Below are positions 49,578 through 63,300 of a stretch of DNA of 64,000 bases, in pieces (position 1 is the stretch's first letter; every line of letters starts with the position of its first letter). Both the position numbers and the translations under genes were made by a program. The notes under the pieces are model-generated. The model saw only the letters and a program-made list of their open reading frames with translations. It did no database searches and had not been told where the DNA came from. The stretch comes from Ooceraea biroi (taxonomy: Eukaryota > Arthropoda > Insecta > Hymenoptera > Formicidae), in contig NC_039515.1 of assembly GCF_003672135.1 (NCBI RefSeq), positions 2,170,001 to 2,234,000 on the forward strand, written 5' to 3'.

Positions 49578-52500
49578 TTCTGCATGGGGTTCGCTGCGGT
49601 GTACCTTCACCCTCCCTCGCTTTGGGCGTGGTGCCCGCTGCAGACGTCTCTCATCGATTTCTCCACGGCCACCAAACACCATGAGAGCCAACGGAGAAAA
49701 AAAGGGAGAGAGACAAGATGCTGTTCGCGGACCCTACGTAGTAAAAATCATCAATTCCTCGTCACGATGGATTTACAGCGAAGGTTGCAATCCTGCCTCG
49801 ACCCTGAATCGAATACGACAATTACGCGGTGGTGACATTGGGGATGCTTACGTGCCACCTTACGTCATCGTTTTGCATTCCTGTATACGAGTGCTGGTGT
49901 GTGTAACGGGGAGACAGGTGTCACACGGCGGAAGCAGGTTTTCTTCTGGGTCGACCTGCTCCCTCCCCCTCCCTCTGCCCCCGCAATGGCCTCCTTCGGC
50001 TATCTAAACCGCTACCAATCCGCTTTTTCGTACCGGCCGAGAGAGCAACCGTTCGAGAAGATCGTCGCAGGAATATCGTTAAACTACCAACTCTATATTC
50101 GAACACGCGGCCATCCGCGGTTCAGCGGATTCCTTCGACGCGCATAAACGGCGAAACGAGGAGGAGAACTCGCGAAGAAGGTTTCCGGGTGACTCGCGAG
50201 TCCACGCGTGACGCGTGTTCCGTAGTTTCGGCCTGATGCACTGACCGAAAGGTCTTGGAAGGTCGGAGGAGACGCGACGGAGATACTCGGAGGCTTCGCG
50301 CTTTAATTCTCGAGCATGTAAATGCGCTCGAATGCGGATTCCCGTGGTTTCCCGTTCGCAGTTCTGCTCTGCGCTCGCTGTCGCGAAGGTGCAACGCCCT
50401 CCCGGCGATCGCACGTGGCGCGGTGAATAGAAGCGTGAAGCTATTATGCCCGTGAATTCCGTTTGTCGCGCGCGAACATCTTAATGGGACGAGCGGAACG
50501 GCGCGGCGTTCGCCGATTATCACCGTGTGCCTTTTGCGGGCACGCCGGCCTGCGAGCGAAACTTCAATTGTACGTTATTAATTAGCGGCACTCGGGGGAG
50601 AAAGCGGTACAGATCTCCAAATGATTGCATCGCGGTCGCGTGGGAGCCGCGTCAAAAAAAACTAATCGAGAGCAGCTCGCGCATTGCTAATACAACGCGG
50701 TGATCATAATCTACCTAAGAAAGTAGTCTCTCTCTCATATATTTAATTTTCAAATTAGAATAGCAATTGATCCACTCGCGGCAAGATCGCGATCTCCGCT
50801 TGCGCTTCTGTTTCGCTATCGCTCTTCCTCCTCGTCATCGACCTCGGGGCGTCGACGAATCTCTCTTCGCGAGACACGCGCGAAGCTGCACGCTCGGCAT
50901 CAGCCGTGCATTTGGGGTCCTTGTCCGTTGACTCGGTTCCAAATTCCATTCAATGTGCTTCACGCACTTTCGCAGACAATTGACCGCTTTTTTCAGGTTG
51001 CTCGTTAGGACAGCTCCATTAATCTTTCTCACGTGTAAAGTAGCAAATAAAAAAATTTGTATAGCACCTGGCGAGGCACGCATTTCTAAAATAAGTATGT
51101 TGAAGGTAAGAGCGTCATGTATGAGGGACTTGCGTCAAGACTAAACGGGAGCTACGAATGTTAGTTGCCTTGACGAAAAAACTATTCGCCTTTCCATGCA
51201 CTGTCGATTCGTAGATGTGCCTGGCCTACTTCATCGCACGCATGCATCGAGGACACTGCATTTAGCTCGATCCTCAGATCGGCTTTCAAGTTTAACATCA
51301 CTCTTCGCAGCGTGCGCGCGTTGCGGATTCGATTCTACGTAACGCACTCTTATCCTTAGGTGTCTCTGATCGTGCGCTGCATCGCATCGGTCCGACGAAA
51401 AATGACCATGCGGCTTGACTGACAATGACAAAAACGCAAATAGCGAGAAGGATACGGCCGCTTTTGGCCGTACAGCTAATGCTACAGCTCATCGGAGCCG
51501 TGGACGGAGCCGTGACCGCGTTTCGAATCCTTGACTCTTTCGCCGCGAGCCCCGTTGATCGCGGCCTCGAAAAACAGAGTCAAGAACACGAACGACGGAT
51601 AACGTATACGAGAGCGCCGGCTCGTTTGCCGGTCGTCTACCGATTCTAGACTAGCCGTTGCGGGCGAGGCCCGCGCACGGAGGATTCCGAGCGGCCAAGC
51701 AGCGAGATCCAAGCGGAGATCCAATATAGAGATTTATTTTCTCCCTGAGCTAAGCTCCGTCTTTCGATAGCTTCGGAGATAGCGCGCTATCAGTTGAGCG
51801 ATACGCGTTCTCGAGTGCACCACGATATCTCCAGATAATGAGTCGAATCGACAAAACAAGCCAAATATGGTCATGTTTAAAAGGAGCTTCTCCTTCCAAC
51901 AAGAGACATGACAAAGCCTCTCTTTCTTCTCCTCCTTCTCTATCTCTGTTTCTCTCTCTCTCGCGTGCAAAGTTCTTGCTGGAATAGATACGAAGAAGAG
52001 AGAGAGAGATAGAGATAGAAAGAAAGACAGATTTAATTCCGTTCAAGATAAGAATTACGCACGTGGGCTTTTTTTACATCGATGTTGTTATTGTTGAAGC
52101 GTCCACTTCTACGTATTCGTCATTAATCGATATGGAGAATATATCCCACGATAGGCCGAGATTTTTGAGAAGGATGACTGGTAACGGCTTAACGTTCCAC
52201 TCGTATGACGCGATGCGATACAACACGACGCTGGGATCGGACAATGACTAATTCATGCGCGGATGTATCACGTCGCGCAGCGAGGGGATCCGCTCCATCG
52301 ATCGTGATCGTGCCGAATTTTTGTTCCCGAAATACACTTGGAAGATACATTCCAACTTTATTCACTCGTCTTAATCGCGAGAATCCGCTTGTTTATTCGA
52401 GGAATTTTCCTCAGTGACAGGCCGAGACGAGCCGCTCGGGCAAATCGAGATCAACGTCACGCCGCGCGTGTAACGAGAACGATCGGCACAAGAACGTGCG

Positions 52501-54773
52501 ATTTGGCCGCACATCGCATAACTTGCATATCCGATTTCGCGCGGTTTCGCGCGGTTTTCAGACAAGTCAGCACTAAATATAGCAAATCAGGTATTATCGT
52601 ACCAGCGCGAGATTCCTCGCGCGCAGGAATCGCGTACCGGACGATGGCGTCAACCGAGTGTGCGACGGTACTGTTACGACGATATCGGAATCGTTCGAGA
52701 GTCACGTCGACGGCCAGGACGGGCTGTGCGAGTCTGACATTGCTTGTACAAAAATCCTTAAGCAATTTTCTTCGCAAGATTATTAAAGCCGTTTCCCCGC
52801 ATTCGTCCTTGCGTGCGGACCGCAAGGAGCGGTCGCGTGAGAAGAGCTGAACCTCTGCATCGCCGTCGCACTTCATATCGATCTCGGTGGTCTCCGGCTA
52901 TGAACCAGACGTGGCTACGTGCAGCCACGTGCAAGCGATACCGGTACCGGTGCCGGCATAACACGCCCACTTCGAGCTCCTCTTTGGCAACTGAACTGAA
53001 ATCCTTATATGAAATAAAAAAACTCGAATCTCGATCCTTCCCGAGCAAGGATCAAGGACTTTTACGCCTCACCGCTCACCGCGCTGCGGAATCCTGAAGT
53101 TTCATTCAAGCTGGAAACAGCGTCAGTTTATGAGTTAGAATTCCATTAGTTTATTCCGCGAGTTAGCAGACTCGCGAATTCCATTCCCGTCCGAGGTGAC
53201 GTACCACGGTCATCATGACTCGTCTCGATCATGATCGAACGATCATACGATAACGATTCAGTGATAACTGACGCAGCCACATGACTCACATTCGCCGAGG
53301 AGAATGTTCGTCAGCGCTTGAATGTGACGAGCGCGACTTCGGGGCCTCACGCGAGGCTTCCGAGACCTTGGCGCGAGGCCTTATTTGGTGGACAAGGTCG
53401 AGGCATCTCTCGGGTCATTGGGTCTTTGGGACGCGATCCTCCTCGCCAGCTAATTGTTTTATTATTTTAATTATTGCATGAAATAGCGCTAATTAATCGC
53501 TATGTTGGGACGGCCCGTCACGTCCTCCACGTCATCGATGTTACGACAAAACTCGAATTAACGCACGGTAATTAACGGCGATCGTGTGTACGAAACCGCT
53601 ACGTTTAAATGACTCAAACGTAATCGTGCGATTTGATCGCGAGGCGCGCATTCATTATAGGTGAATCACCGAAGGCATGCGCGCTCGTGCGCCACGTGCG
53701 AGTATGTATCAAACGTGCAGGCAACTCCAAGATTCCGGGGTGCATCAACGAATTCGGCGCATCGATCGATCGAAGAACGCCTCGTTTTTGTAGCGGATTT
53801 CCAAACCGCGTATAATCGTTCTTGTATCCGTCCGTCCGTCTTGTCTTGTCCGTCGTGGCCGGTCACGTGCTCGGCTGCGCTACCACGAGACAGCTTCGAG
53901 AAGGAGCGTATCGATTTTGAAGCGGGCCTCTCTCCCACACGTAGCCGGCCGGGAGCGCGCCGCACCGCGCGGTGTTGCACATCTGTGTTTCGTGTATTAA
54001 CCGGCACACGCACGCACGCACGCATGCACGCGGAGCGTTAGGGCCCGTATGACGTGGCAAAAGTGCAACGCACCCTCGTATCCTCTGCCCTTGAATCTAT
54101 TTTTATCAGCTACGCTACTTTTTCGCGAAAAGGGAGCGAGGCGCAGCCACGCGTGTATCTCGTGATGATCCGTTAATGGCGCCACTCGCGTCTCTCAACG
54201 TCTCGAGCGTCGGGATTTTAACTTAAATGGCTCGTTAAGGAGAGGGATCGCTGCTGAGAGAATAAATATTATGCATTTTGAATTTTATCATCCGTTCACT
54301 GCGCAATTTAATAATACGTCGTATAAATAAGAGAGTTGCGAGATTTTTTTCTGCCGATATAATATTATGCGCTGTCTCATAATAATAAAATTTATAATAA
54401 TAATAATAATAATGAATAGTATTCCGCAGAATATTCGGCAACTTGATCGAGCCGTGCCATCAAACTTTTGAACATCATCGCGAACGGCACGGGATATCGA
54501 TGTGTGACCTATCGAAAGCATATAACCTATATGCTCCTTGATTAAGGTGTGCCATGGGATATCTCCGAATCGCCGATACGTATAAGTGCGTGCGCGCGTG
54601 AGCCCGCAAGTTACACAGGTAGCAGCTCGACGGTTAGTCGAGCGAGGCTTTACGCTAGCGTATACCTACAAAAGACATTATGCTCTCTGTATCGTACGAT
54701 TTGAAGCGGCATTTGGAGAATCTAGCCGCTAGCCGGCCGGCGGACCAATCGCCGCGTTGCTTTCGTTTTATGC

Positions 54774-54783
54774 CCATATATGG
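54774..54783 (+). promoter_or_regulatory. CArG box (distal), candidate SRF site
   Basis: CCATATATGG is a perfect CC(A/T)6GG serum response element, with a CCAAT box at 54745-54749 just upstream. It lies about 2.5 kb before the actin ATG. A strong splice donor, AAGAG|GTAAGTGGG, ends a possible alternative noncoding first exon at 55265. Confidence 0.6.
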
Positions 54784-56108
54784 CAAGAGCTGTGAATCCA
54801 CGCGGTGGGAGAAGCCGGGCGGGCGAGTCTATTTCGCTGCGAGGGGTATCTCGCAGATCGGTACGTACGCACACAAACGTACGTGCACACGATATGATGC
54901 GATTAGAGATGATGATCGAGAGGGAAGAGGCGATGATGCGATCTCCCTCGTGCGTCCCGGGAATTTTGTCAAATTTCGCGCGCCGACGACCGGGAAAAAT
55001 GAACGAGGAAGAGCGCAGGGGACCCCGTAAAAATTCTGTTTCCTATATGCCGACCACACCTCTGGACGAGTCCATGCGACGTGACGCGCGCGCGAGGCGG
55101 CGCGAGATACCGGCTTCCTTGGCTGTTCGGCCACGATCTCGCTCGCAGAGTTTGCACGGTGCTCGCTACGTTTGGCCGTTGGTCGAGATTAAGTAGTATT
55201 CCCGTTTGTATCTCCGATCGAGGATCGATCTCGAACGGCGTTTGCTGTGATCATCAAGTTAAGAGGTAAGTGGGAAAGAAAGGAAGAGAACCGCGTGTAC
55301 CGGTCGCGTCGTTGCGTTTTCTCCCGACAAGCGCGTTCACGCGAGACCGCCGACCGATCGTACGGCTTTCTCGCCGATACGCGGATTACGGCCGCCATGG
55401 CAAGGGCGTTGCTCCACGAGTGTAACGAGCACGGTGCTACTGATCGTCTCTGTCGGATTTGGGAAAAAGGGCGCATCCGAGCGGCGCGAACGTGTCCGGC
55501 CCGTGACAGGATGGTCGACAGGTTGCCGACGTCAAGTGGTCGCGGACGTGCGAGCCGCAGAGGCGTCGAGACAGGTGGTTGCGAGAGACGCACGCCGCCG
55601 TTCGTTTTATTAATAGCAACGGCGATGCCGCGGCGGCTCGTAACTAACCTACGACGCGAGACGCGGTCGCGCGCGCGGCCGCTCTCCCCTGAATTGCAGC
55701 GTGAATACAGCGTTAAATCGTGCAGATCCCTCGAGCTCGATTTGGCCGCGAGATTGAGATGCCTGGAGGAGGTATATCGAATCGCTGAGAATTCCATCCC
55801 AGGCCGAATCTCGCGGTGCCGCGAACGGAATTGGAGTCGATCCGAAGACGAGATTCCGAGGCGTCGGCAGACATTGACTCTCGCGAAGGTGGTTCGCGCG
55901 ATCTTATAATCGATTCGATCGGCGAGACGGACCCGCCTGAGGTTCGACGGCCAATTTAGCGGATGCATTCACACGCACCGGGTGTCGTGGGACTCGACCG
56001 GCTCATCGTCGTCGCGCCGTGTCGTACGCGGGAACGGGGTACGGGAGGAGGAAGGCTGCGACGGGTGACGGGGGGGAGAGCGGAAAACCCCTCCGTGTCA
56101 GAGTACTT

Positions 56109-56118
56109 CCATATATGG
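56109..56118 (+). promoter_or_regulatory. CArG box (proximal), candidate SRF site
   Basis: A second perfect CCATATATGG, about 1.2 kb before the actin ATG. Inverted CCAAT boxes (ATTGG) follow at 56133-56137 and 56157-56161, an arrangement typical of actin promoters. Confidence 0.7.
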
Positions 56119-56205
56119 TAAAGAAAGCCGGGATTGGTCGAGGGTGTCCCGCCCTTATTGGCCGAGCGGCCGAGCGGTGGGGTTACGAGGAACAACGCGT
56201 CTGTT

Positions 56206-56214
56206 CATATAATA
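56206..56214 (+). promoter_or_regulatory. Probable actin TATA box
   Basis: CATATAATA lies about 90 bp after the proximal CArG box. Transcription would start near 56235-56240, and the noncoding exon would end at 56327 with donor AAAC|GTAAGT. The intron would end at the CTTCGCAG acceptor at 57279. Confidence 0.6.
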
Positions 56215-57297
56215 CACCGCGAGCCGATCGTCGGGTACACTCTGTGTTCGGTGTTGGATCGGGTTGGCTGTGCCGGCAGTGTCGCTGCTTTGGAACTTGT
56301 ACATAACTTCCTTTTTTTACTCGAAACGTAAGTTGCCGCCCCTCGACGACAAGTGATAACGTTCTCTAGCTCGGCTTTCCCGCGACTGATTTCTAGAGAG
56401 ATCGGATTCCAGAGAAATCGCGAAGAAGTGAAGCGCGAGAGAGAGAAAAAAGAAACAAGTGCGCGGTTGTAATGTCGATACGTCGATAGAGTGTGCGAGC
56501 GGCAAAGTGGTGGGTGTGCTGGGTGGTGCACGTAACGAGCACCCGAGTGCTTCGTTTTGTGAGATCGTTTCCTCGCGGATCTAGCGATAGATCGCCGTAA
56601 CCTCTCGCGAGAGAACGCGAGTCGAGAACTTGGGGGATAGGTATCGATACCGTTGTATCCCGCGACGCAAAACGGGCGTTAAATTCGCGTAATCTTCGTT
56701 GCGGAATCCCGAGAAGTCGCGCCCGAGTCGAGATACGACCGTTCCCCGCCCGTCATCGGTCGCGACAGGGCGGGGCGGGGCAAGGTAGGGTGCGGTTCCG
56801 ATAATTAACGATAACGCAGGTCTCGCGTCTGCTTCGAGTATCGTGGTCGAGTCGGCCGATATTTTATCGCTAAATATGCGAATATTCCATTCGGACCTCG
56901 AAAATTATCGCAAGTCTTATGATTCACTCGCGGCTTAATCCTTGCACGCGTGCTCGTTACGTGTCTCCCGACGCCATCTTGAATTTGTTTCGAAAGCGAG
57001 CACCGGTCACCGGCTAATGGGGTATTTATTGATACGTCCGTTATTTTGATGAACGAGTTCTCTAGATGATGGTATCGAAATTTATAATAACGAGCTATTG
57101 TACTCTTTAATATCTGCCCAAATTCTTTCTCAATACCATAAATTTCTTTGACGTTTAATGGAATTGCTGGAAAATATAATGGCTCCGAAGAAATTGATCA
57201 ATCTCACTGCCCTGTTGGCCATTAATGATATCTTTTTTATCAAGAGTGCGACACTAATTGCCATTTTTTTCTTCGCAGTTAAATCAAGAGAGCAAAC

Positions 57298-58428
57298 ATG
57301 TGCGACGAGGAGGTTGCCGCGCTCGTAGTCGACAATGGATCCGGTATGTGCAAGGCCGGTTTCGCCGGAGATGACGCTCCCCGCGCCGTCTTCCCGTCAA
57401 TTGTCGGCAGGCCGCGCCACCAGGGTGTCATGGTTGGCATGGGACAGAAGGATTCCTACGTCGGCGACGAGGCCCAGTCCAAGAGAGGTATCCTGACGCT
57501 GAAATACCCGATCGAGCACGGTATCGTCACCAACTGGGACGACATGGAGAAGATCTGGCATCACACATTCTACAACGAGCTGCGAGTCGCTCCCGAGGAA
57601 CACCCGGTTCTTCTCACCGAGGCTCCGTTGAATCCAAAGGCCAATCGCGAAAAGATGACTCAGATCATGTTCGAGACGTTCAACACCCCAGCGATGTACG
57701 TCGCGATCCAGGCTGTGCTGTCGCTGTACGCGTCCGGTCGTACCACCGGTATCGTGCTGGACTCTGGTGACGGCGTTTCCCACACCGTACCGATCTACGA
57801 GGGATATGCCCTGCCGCACGCCATTCTGCGTTTGGACTTGGCCGGTCGCGACCTGACGGACTACCTTATGAAGATTCTCACCGAGAGGGGATACTCCTTC
57901 ACAACCACGGCCGAGCGTGAGATCGTCCGTGACATCAAGGAGAAGCTCTGCTACGTCGCGCTCGATTTCGAGCAGGAGATGGCCACGGCGGCCTCCTCCT
58001 CCAGCCTGGAGAAGAGCTACGAGCTCCCCGACGGCCAGGTCATCACCATCGGCAACGAGCGATTCCGTTGCCCCGAGGCTCTCTTCCAGCCCTCGTTCTT
58101 GGGTATGGAAGCGTGCGGCATCCACGAGACCACGTACAACTCGATCATGAAATGCGACGTCGACATTCGTAAGGATCTGTATGCCAACACTGTCCTGTCC
58201 GGTGGCACCACCATGTACCCGGGTATCGCCGACAGGATGCAGAAGGAGATCACTGCCTTAGCCCCGTCAACCATGAAGATCAAGATCATTGCTCCGCCTG
58301 AGAGGAAATACTCCGTATGGATCGGTGGATCGATCCTCGCGTCGCTGTCCACCTTCCAGCAGATGTGGATCTCGAAGCAGGAATACGACGAGTCTGGGCC
58401 CTCCATCGTCCACAGGAAGTGCTTCTAA
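57298..58428 (+). CDS. Cytoplasmic actin (Act5C-like)
   Basis: One uninterrupted ORF of 376 codons beginning [21 protein letters not shown], the length and start of insect cytoplasmic actins such as Drosophila Act5C and Act42A. Nucleotide-binding loops ([29 protein letters not shown]), the DNase-I loop ([17 protein letters not shown]) and the C-terminus [10 protein letters not shown] are intact. The coding frame uses mainly C- or G-ending codons, as for highly expressed genes. A splice acceptor (CTTCGCAG) sits 18 bases before the ATG, so the 5' UTR is split, as in many insect actins. The product forms cytoskeletal filaments. It is too conserved to tell which cytoplasmic paralogue it is. Confidence 0.97.
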
Positions 58429-61255
58429 GCGCGCTCTCGATCGTATATTATCATCACTCCCCGATCCCTGAGACTTCGAGAGATAGAGAGAGAGAAATAA
58501 AGAGAGAGAGAGAGAGAGAGAAGGCCTTCTGTCTCGTTTCGCAGGCGGACGTAACATCAACTTCCGCGACAATTGCCCTTTGGTTCCTCCGGGGCGAAGG
58601 TAGCTTCTTTCAATTCGAATATATAGTGGGGTGAAATGAATCGTTGAATAATCTACGCTTATTGAAGTCGATATACGTCAATTACCTACCAACATGCTAA
58701 ATAATTTTTTATTATACGTTTAAACATTGAATGGCATTATAAATGGAAGTATATTCAAGCAGATTCCGAGCGCGCATTGGACGTTATCACAGCGTGTTGA
58801 AAACATCGATCTGTACTTGGTATGTTGGCAACTGGTATATCGACGACAATAAGCCGACCATTAGCCAACGATTTACTTCGCTGCGCTGTATGTGTTTAAG
58901 ATACGCGTGTTTTTTAAGCGTGTTCGATTAAACGATATAGGAGAGGGAGAGAGAGAGAGGAGCTCACGGTATATCGCCCTCTTTCCGCGATTGTTCCTCG
59001 GTCTCGGCGGCAACCCAAAAAAAATAATAACGGCGGTTCGTTCTTGCTCGTTTAAAGCGTGATCATTTCTCATCGTTCTTCTCATCGATTCGATTTAACG
59101 ACACTTGTATGAACGTGTGACCCCCCCCCCCACCTTGGATTTCTCAAACGCCTTTTTCTACCTTGTCGAATGTCCTTTGTATCATATATATAAATATATA
59201 TTCGGATAACTTGCGGTAGCACTTAGAGCTCGGGTATTTCTCGCGAGACATCCCTTCTCTCGATGCGTGCGGAACCGCTTCCTCTCCCCGTCAGACTCGT
59301 CGCTCCCGTTGTAACGCGTGACGCTTCGATTGCCATTCCCCTACAATTCGTGGATTCGAGCAAGAAACGTTCGCGAGGGTGGAACTCCGAGGTTTCTGTC
59401 GCGGGGAAGAAAATCGTCGGGAAAGAACAGAAAAATCGTATCCTTCCCGCGGAAAGAGACGGTGGAGTCCGAACGTCAAAGTAATGGCAATCAATGTCGA
59501 TTAATGCATTCCGATCAGTGTGCGGTATTTGTAAGGGACGCTTACGTCAATGCTGAATATACATTGTACGCTACTCCACGCAGAGAGAGATGAGCCTCCG
59601 ACTTCTTACGTGTTTATTTTTTTATTACCATTTGCCTATCGTTGAGGGAAAAGATGGCCTTCCTTTTTTTTGTCGTGTCTTCTTTCTTTCTTCTTTTTTC
59701 ACACGATGGGGTGGACCGCTGATCCAGATTAAAAAGTCCTACGAACGCTCGCTCAACAAAATGGTAAACAAAACGAAAGACACCACGGTTTCGACCCCGC
59801 AAGCGTAGCCAAAGTATTATAATTTATTCCCATTGTATTACGCAAGACCATTCACGTACACATCTTAAAGACTACTTTAGACTTATGGGATTATAAAATA
59901 AAAGTCTGAAAAACATTATTGTCTCTATGGCTGTTGTATTTCTCTTTGTAATCGCAATCATCCGCCGCATCCTCTCGTGGCTCTCCCTGATCCAATGCAT
60001 TTTTCACCCTCTCGTCCCTTTATGAGCAATAACGCGCATGTAATTGTACAACCATCACCTCTTCGTCTTCATTATGTTTATTAACTTCTTTTTTTTTATA
60101 TATATTATAATATAGCTTTTGTGGCGATTCAAATGGCATTGTCTATAGAAATGCGATGCAGTTACTTTAAGATTTTTAAGTTTATAATTCTTCAATGAAA
60201 TAAATGTTATTTTCAATTAATTATGCTTCTTGTAATATCTCTGTCAAATATGTTTATATCTACAAAATAATTATAAAATAAATAAGATATAAAAACCCAT
60301 TTTTTTTAAGGAAATACGAAATTAACATCAAAGGTGAAAAACAGCGCTGGCTTGCATATTTTTATATTAACATTATATATAGCTTAAATTCTTTAGAAAT
60401 CGGGTAAATAAGTAAAGAGATTGTGGGAGGAGGCCCTTATAGTCACGCTCCCCCTCATTTGCTATAAATTTTCTCTCGTGTTAAAACGAAACCGGGTACC
60501 AAGTATTTTTAGGATATGTAATATGGATTACATTTTTCTATCAAAATTTGTCTAACTAATCTTCAATAGTTTTTTACGAAAATGAGAAATTGTATTATAT
60601 ATTTCCGCAAATTAAAATTTATATCCAATTATGTATATCTACTGTGCGTAATAGCGTGCGCATGTTTATAGATAATTTCGAATGACAAGACAGTAAAGTG
60701 ACGTTCGCACGCGACTTCAGATTTAGATGGCAGCACGGCACTGGTTTCTTGACGTCCACTAAAAATCGCGAAAATCCAGCGGTCGAAGTACGATCGACTG
60801 ATCGACGAGTGCTGATCATTCAGGCGAAAATATCGGGAGAAATCAAGCGTGTCATTCGAGCGACGTCACTGGCCGCGTCAGTAACAATGCCTCTCTGTCG
60901 TTCCTCCGTCGCAGGATCACCGACGATCGGTCGGTCGGGCCGTGTCTGCCACGCAGCGAGAAGTCGACGGTACGTCCGCGCTGAACTTGACGACCTTTGA
61001 TCAGGACAGCACCGCAGGACCCGCGGGGCGAGAGTGCCGTCGCGCTCCCCTTCTCGCGCGGGTTTTTCTTCCTTTTCGCGCGCACGGGGTGTCCGATAAC
61101 GTCGCGTCACCGCCGACGGAAAATTACGAGACGGTAGGTCGGTGACCATCGTCATCTGTGACTGGCAGTGACGCCCGTATGCACGGCGACCGCAGGACAC
61201 GCAGCATCCACGCCCGAGCTCGTTCCACGCGCGTTCAACGCCGACTCGAGCCGAG
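58429..61255. other. Actin 3' UTR and TMEM104 upstream region
   Basis: A GA microsatellite follows the actin stop. Possible polyadenylation signals are AATAAA at 58496-58501 and 59897-59902. The last 600 bases are GC-rich and probably contain the TMEM104 promoter and 5' UTR. No other gene was recognised. Confidence 0.5.
58501..58521 (+). repeat. GA dinucleotide microsatellite in actin 3' UTR
   Basis: About ten perfect AG units, preceded by shorter GATAGA and GAGA runs from about 58478. Confidence 0.85.
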
Positions 61256-63300
61256 ATGTACGAGCAGGATGTCGGCGATCAGTACCCGACCTGGGTAAGA
61301 GGAAAGAAAGAATTGTCGTCGCGTTGGCATATGGCGCGGCCGTACGTAACCCCTACTTTGTAAACAAGAGCCTGATCGTTCACCCAGCGATGCATCCGTG
61401 TGCCGTAGGTCGGGCTCGTGTACATCTTCAATCTCATCGTCGGCACGGGCGCCCTGACCCTACCCGCGGTGTTCAGCCGTGCAGGATGGGCGCTCGGATT
61501 GAGCGTCATCCTAGTGCTGGCCTTTATCAGGTACGTACAAAGGTTCTCTTTTGTAGACTCAACACATTCATGGACGGCAAACTCGTTAGATCGTCTCATT
61601 GCATTTTCTCTGCGCAGCTTCATCACAGTCACGTTTGTCATAGAGGCAATGGCAAGTGCCAACGCTATAGTCACCTGGAGGCATATCCAGCATCGGAAGC
61701 GCGTAAGCATTCTTAAACTAGCTTGACTAGTTTATTGGCTTTCGAATATTTTACAAATATTTTAAGATGGAAAATAATGATAACGGCTAAGATGTTTTGT
61801 CTGTGTTAAAAGAGAAAATTAGGTCAATTTTCGCTTTTTCAGGTCTTGCAGACGATGGGCGAGTCTGGTCCATCCAATTCAGATTCGGAAGATACTCCGC
61901 TGGTAGCACCACTCATAGCCAGTCCAGAGCGCTCAGATATGACCTACAGATATTACGTCATTCGCGATAAGATAGAGATGGGTCAGATGGCTTCTATCTT
62001 CTTCAATAGATTTGGCACCACTCTATTCTATCTGTGTTTTGCTGTGTATCTTTACGGGGATTTAAGCATCTACGGCGCAGCAGTGGCAAAGTCGTTGGCG
62101 GACGTCGCTTGTACCTACGTGCCGAAAAATTTCACGTGCAATGATACCATACTGGATACTGAATTCTGCTGGGATGGCCCCACGTTGAATCGGTTGGACG
62201 CATACAGGATATTTCTGGTGCGTCACCTTTAATGAATATCCTTATTCGCTGCTAAATAAAAATTAAAAGTACACAAAGCCACACGACGAACCTGTTGTGT
62301 AACATGAATGATCAGAGCAAAGTTGTTTTTGCTTTCAGACACTGTTCGTGCTATCATTAGGACCGTTCGTGTTCTTTAACGTGCAAAAGACCAAGTACCT
62401 TCAGCTTTTGACCTCGGGGATGCGGTGGCTCGCGTTCACCATAATGATCGTGTATGCCCTGAAGAATCTCTTCCTGTACGGCCCGCGGGGCGATCCGCCT
62501 ACCGCGAGTTTAGCTGGTAAATTTTGATAATTTGTTCATTTATGATGTACTAGACGTGTAACAGCGAAATAACATCGTCTATTATTTCAGGAATTCCTGG
62601 TCTTTTCGGCGCCTGCGTCTATTCCTTCATGTGTCATCACTCGTTACCGGCTCTGGTGTCACCAATAGCGAACAAATCCATGCTGAACCGATTCCTGGCT
62701 CTCGATTACATGCTCATTGCTTTCTTCTATCTACTGTTGGCTCTGACGGGCGCCTTCGCCTTCGAGCACTTGGACGATCTTTACACCCTGGACTTTGGGC
62801 CACGTGGCTCAGGCGATTGTTCCAAGAGTAACAATATCTTTATGCTTCTTCTGGAATACTTCTTAGCGCTCTTCCCGGTGTTCACTCTAAGTACTAGTTT
62901 CCCCATCATCGCGATCACACTGCGAAACAACTTGGAGTCGCTCTTTCTAAACGAGGACGCGTCGTATAATTTGTGTCTCTGGAAACTCGTCTTCCCGTTT
63001 TTGGCGGTGATACCGCCGTATCTTATCGCGATGAGCACCAAAGATCTATCGATACTGGTCGGCATCACGGGCTCGTACGCCGGTGCGGGTATTCAGTATT
63101 TGATACCCACGTTTCTGGTCTACTACGCCAGGCAAAAAACGAACAAAGTTATTGGCCTCGGCGTCGTCAACAAATTCGCAAGCCCCTTCTCGGGCAGGTG
63201 TTGGTTGATCTTCGTCGTGGTCTGGGCGATAGCTTGTATGATCCTGGTATCGGTCAATTTCGTACAAATTCACCTCAACTCTTTCTGGATCGATCAATAA
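61256..63300 (+). CDS. TMEM104: Transmembrane protein 104 (putative amino-acid transporter family)
   Basis: Six exons: 61256-61294, 61409-61530, 61618-61702, 61843-62217, 62339-62516, 62591-63300, giving 502 aa (human TMEM104 496). The 39-nt first exon encodes MYEQDVGDQYPTW, joining GLVYIFNLIVGTGALTLP, the conserved first membrane helix with its substrate-site GTG. Other family blocks are FVIEAMASANA, EMGQMASIFFN, GPFVFFNVQKTKYLQLL, FSTSFPIIAITLRNN-type (here LSTSFPIIAITLRNN) and GITGSYAGAGIQYLIPTFLVY. A polar Ser/Asp/Glu-rich loop (about 82-110) separates helices. About ten membrane helices are expected. TMEM104 belongs to the amino acid/auxin permease (SLC32/36/38) superfamily; its substrate is not something I can infer. 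Confidence 0.93.

Larger units (their letters stand above)
46466..54540. other. Gene-poor interval upstream of actin
   Basis: No recognised coding exon in about 8 kb. 46.5-49.5 kb is AT-rich with an imperfect inverted repeat at 47453-47578 and a TC microsatellite at 49556-49577. 49.6-54.2 kb is GC-richer and full of overlapping short ORFs that match no family. A 60-codon minus-strand frame at 49068-49250 has one hydrophobic segment but no other support. Confidence 0.45.

Noticed and set aside
51756..51812. tRNA-like strings (TAGCTCAG and CTCAACTGATAG on the minus strand)
   Set aside because: No TPsiC box (GGTTCRANNCC) at the right distance and no acceptor stem; not a tRNA.
57397..58125. 242-codon minus-strand ORF opposite actin
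   Set aside because: It is an antisense shadow of the actin coding sequence, produced by its GC-rich third positions.
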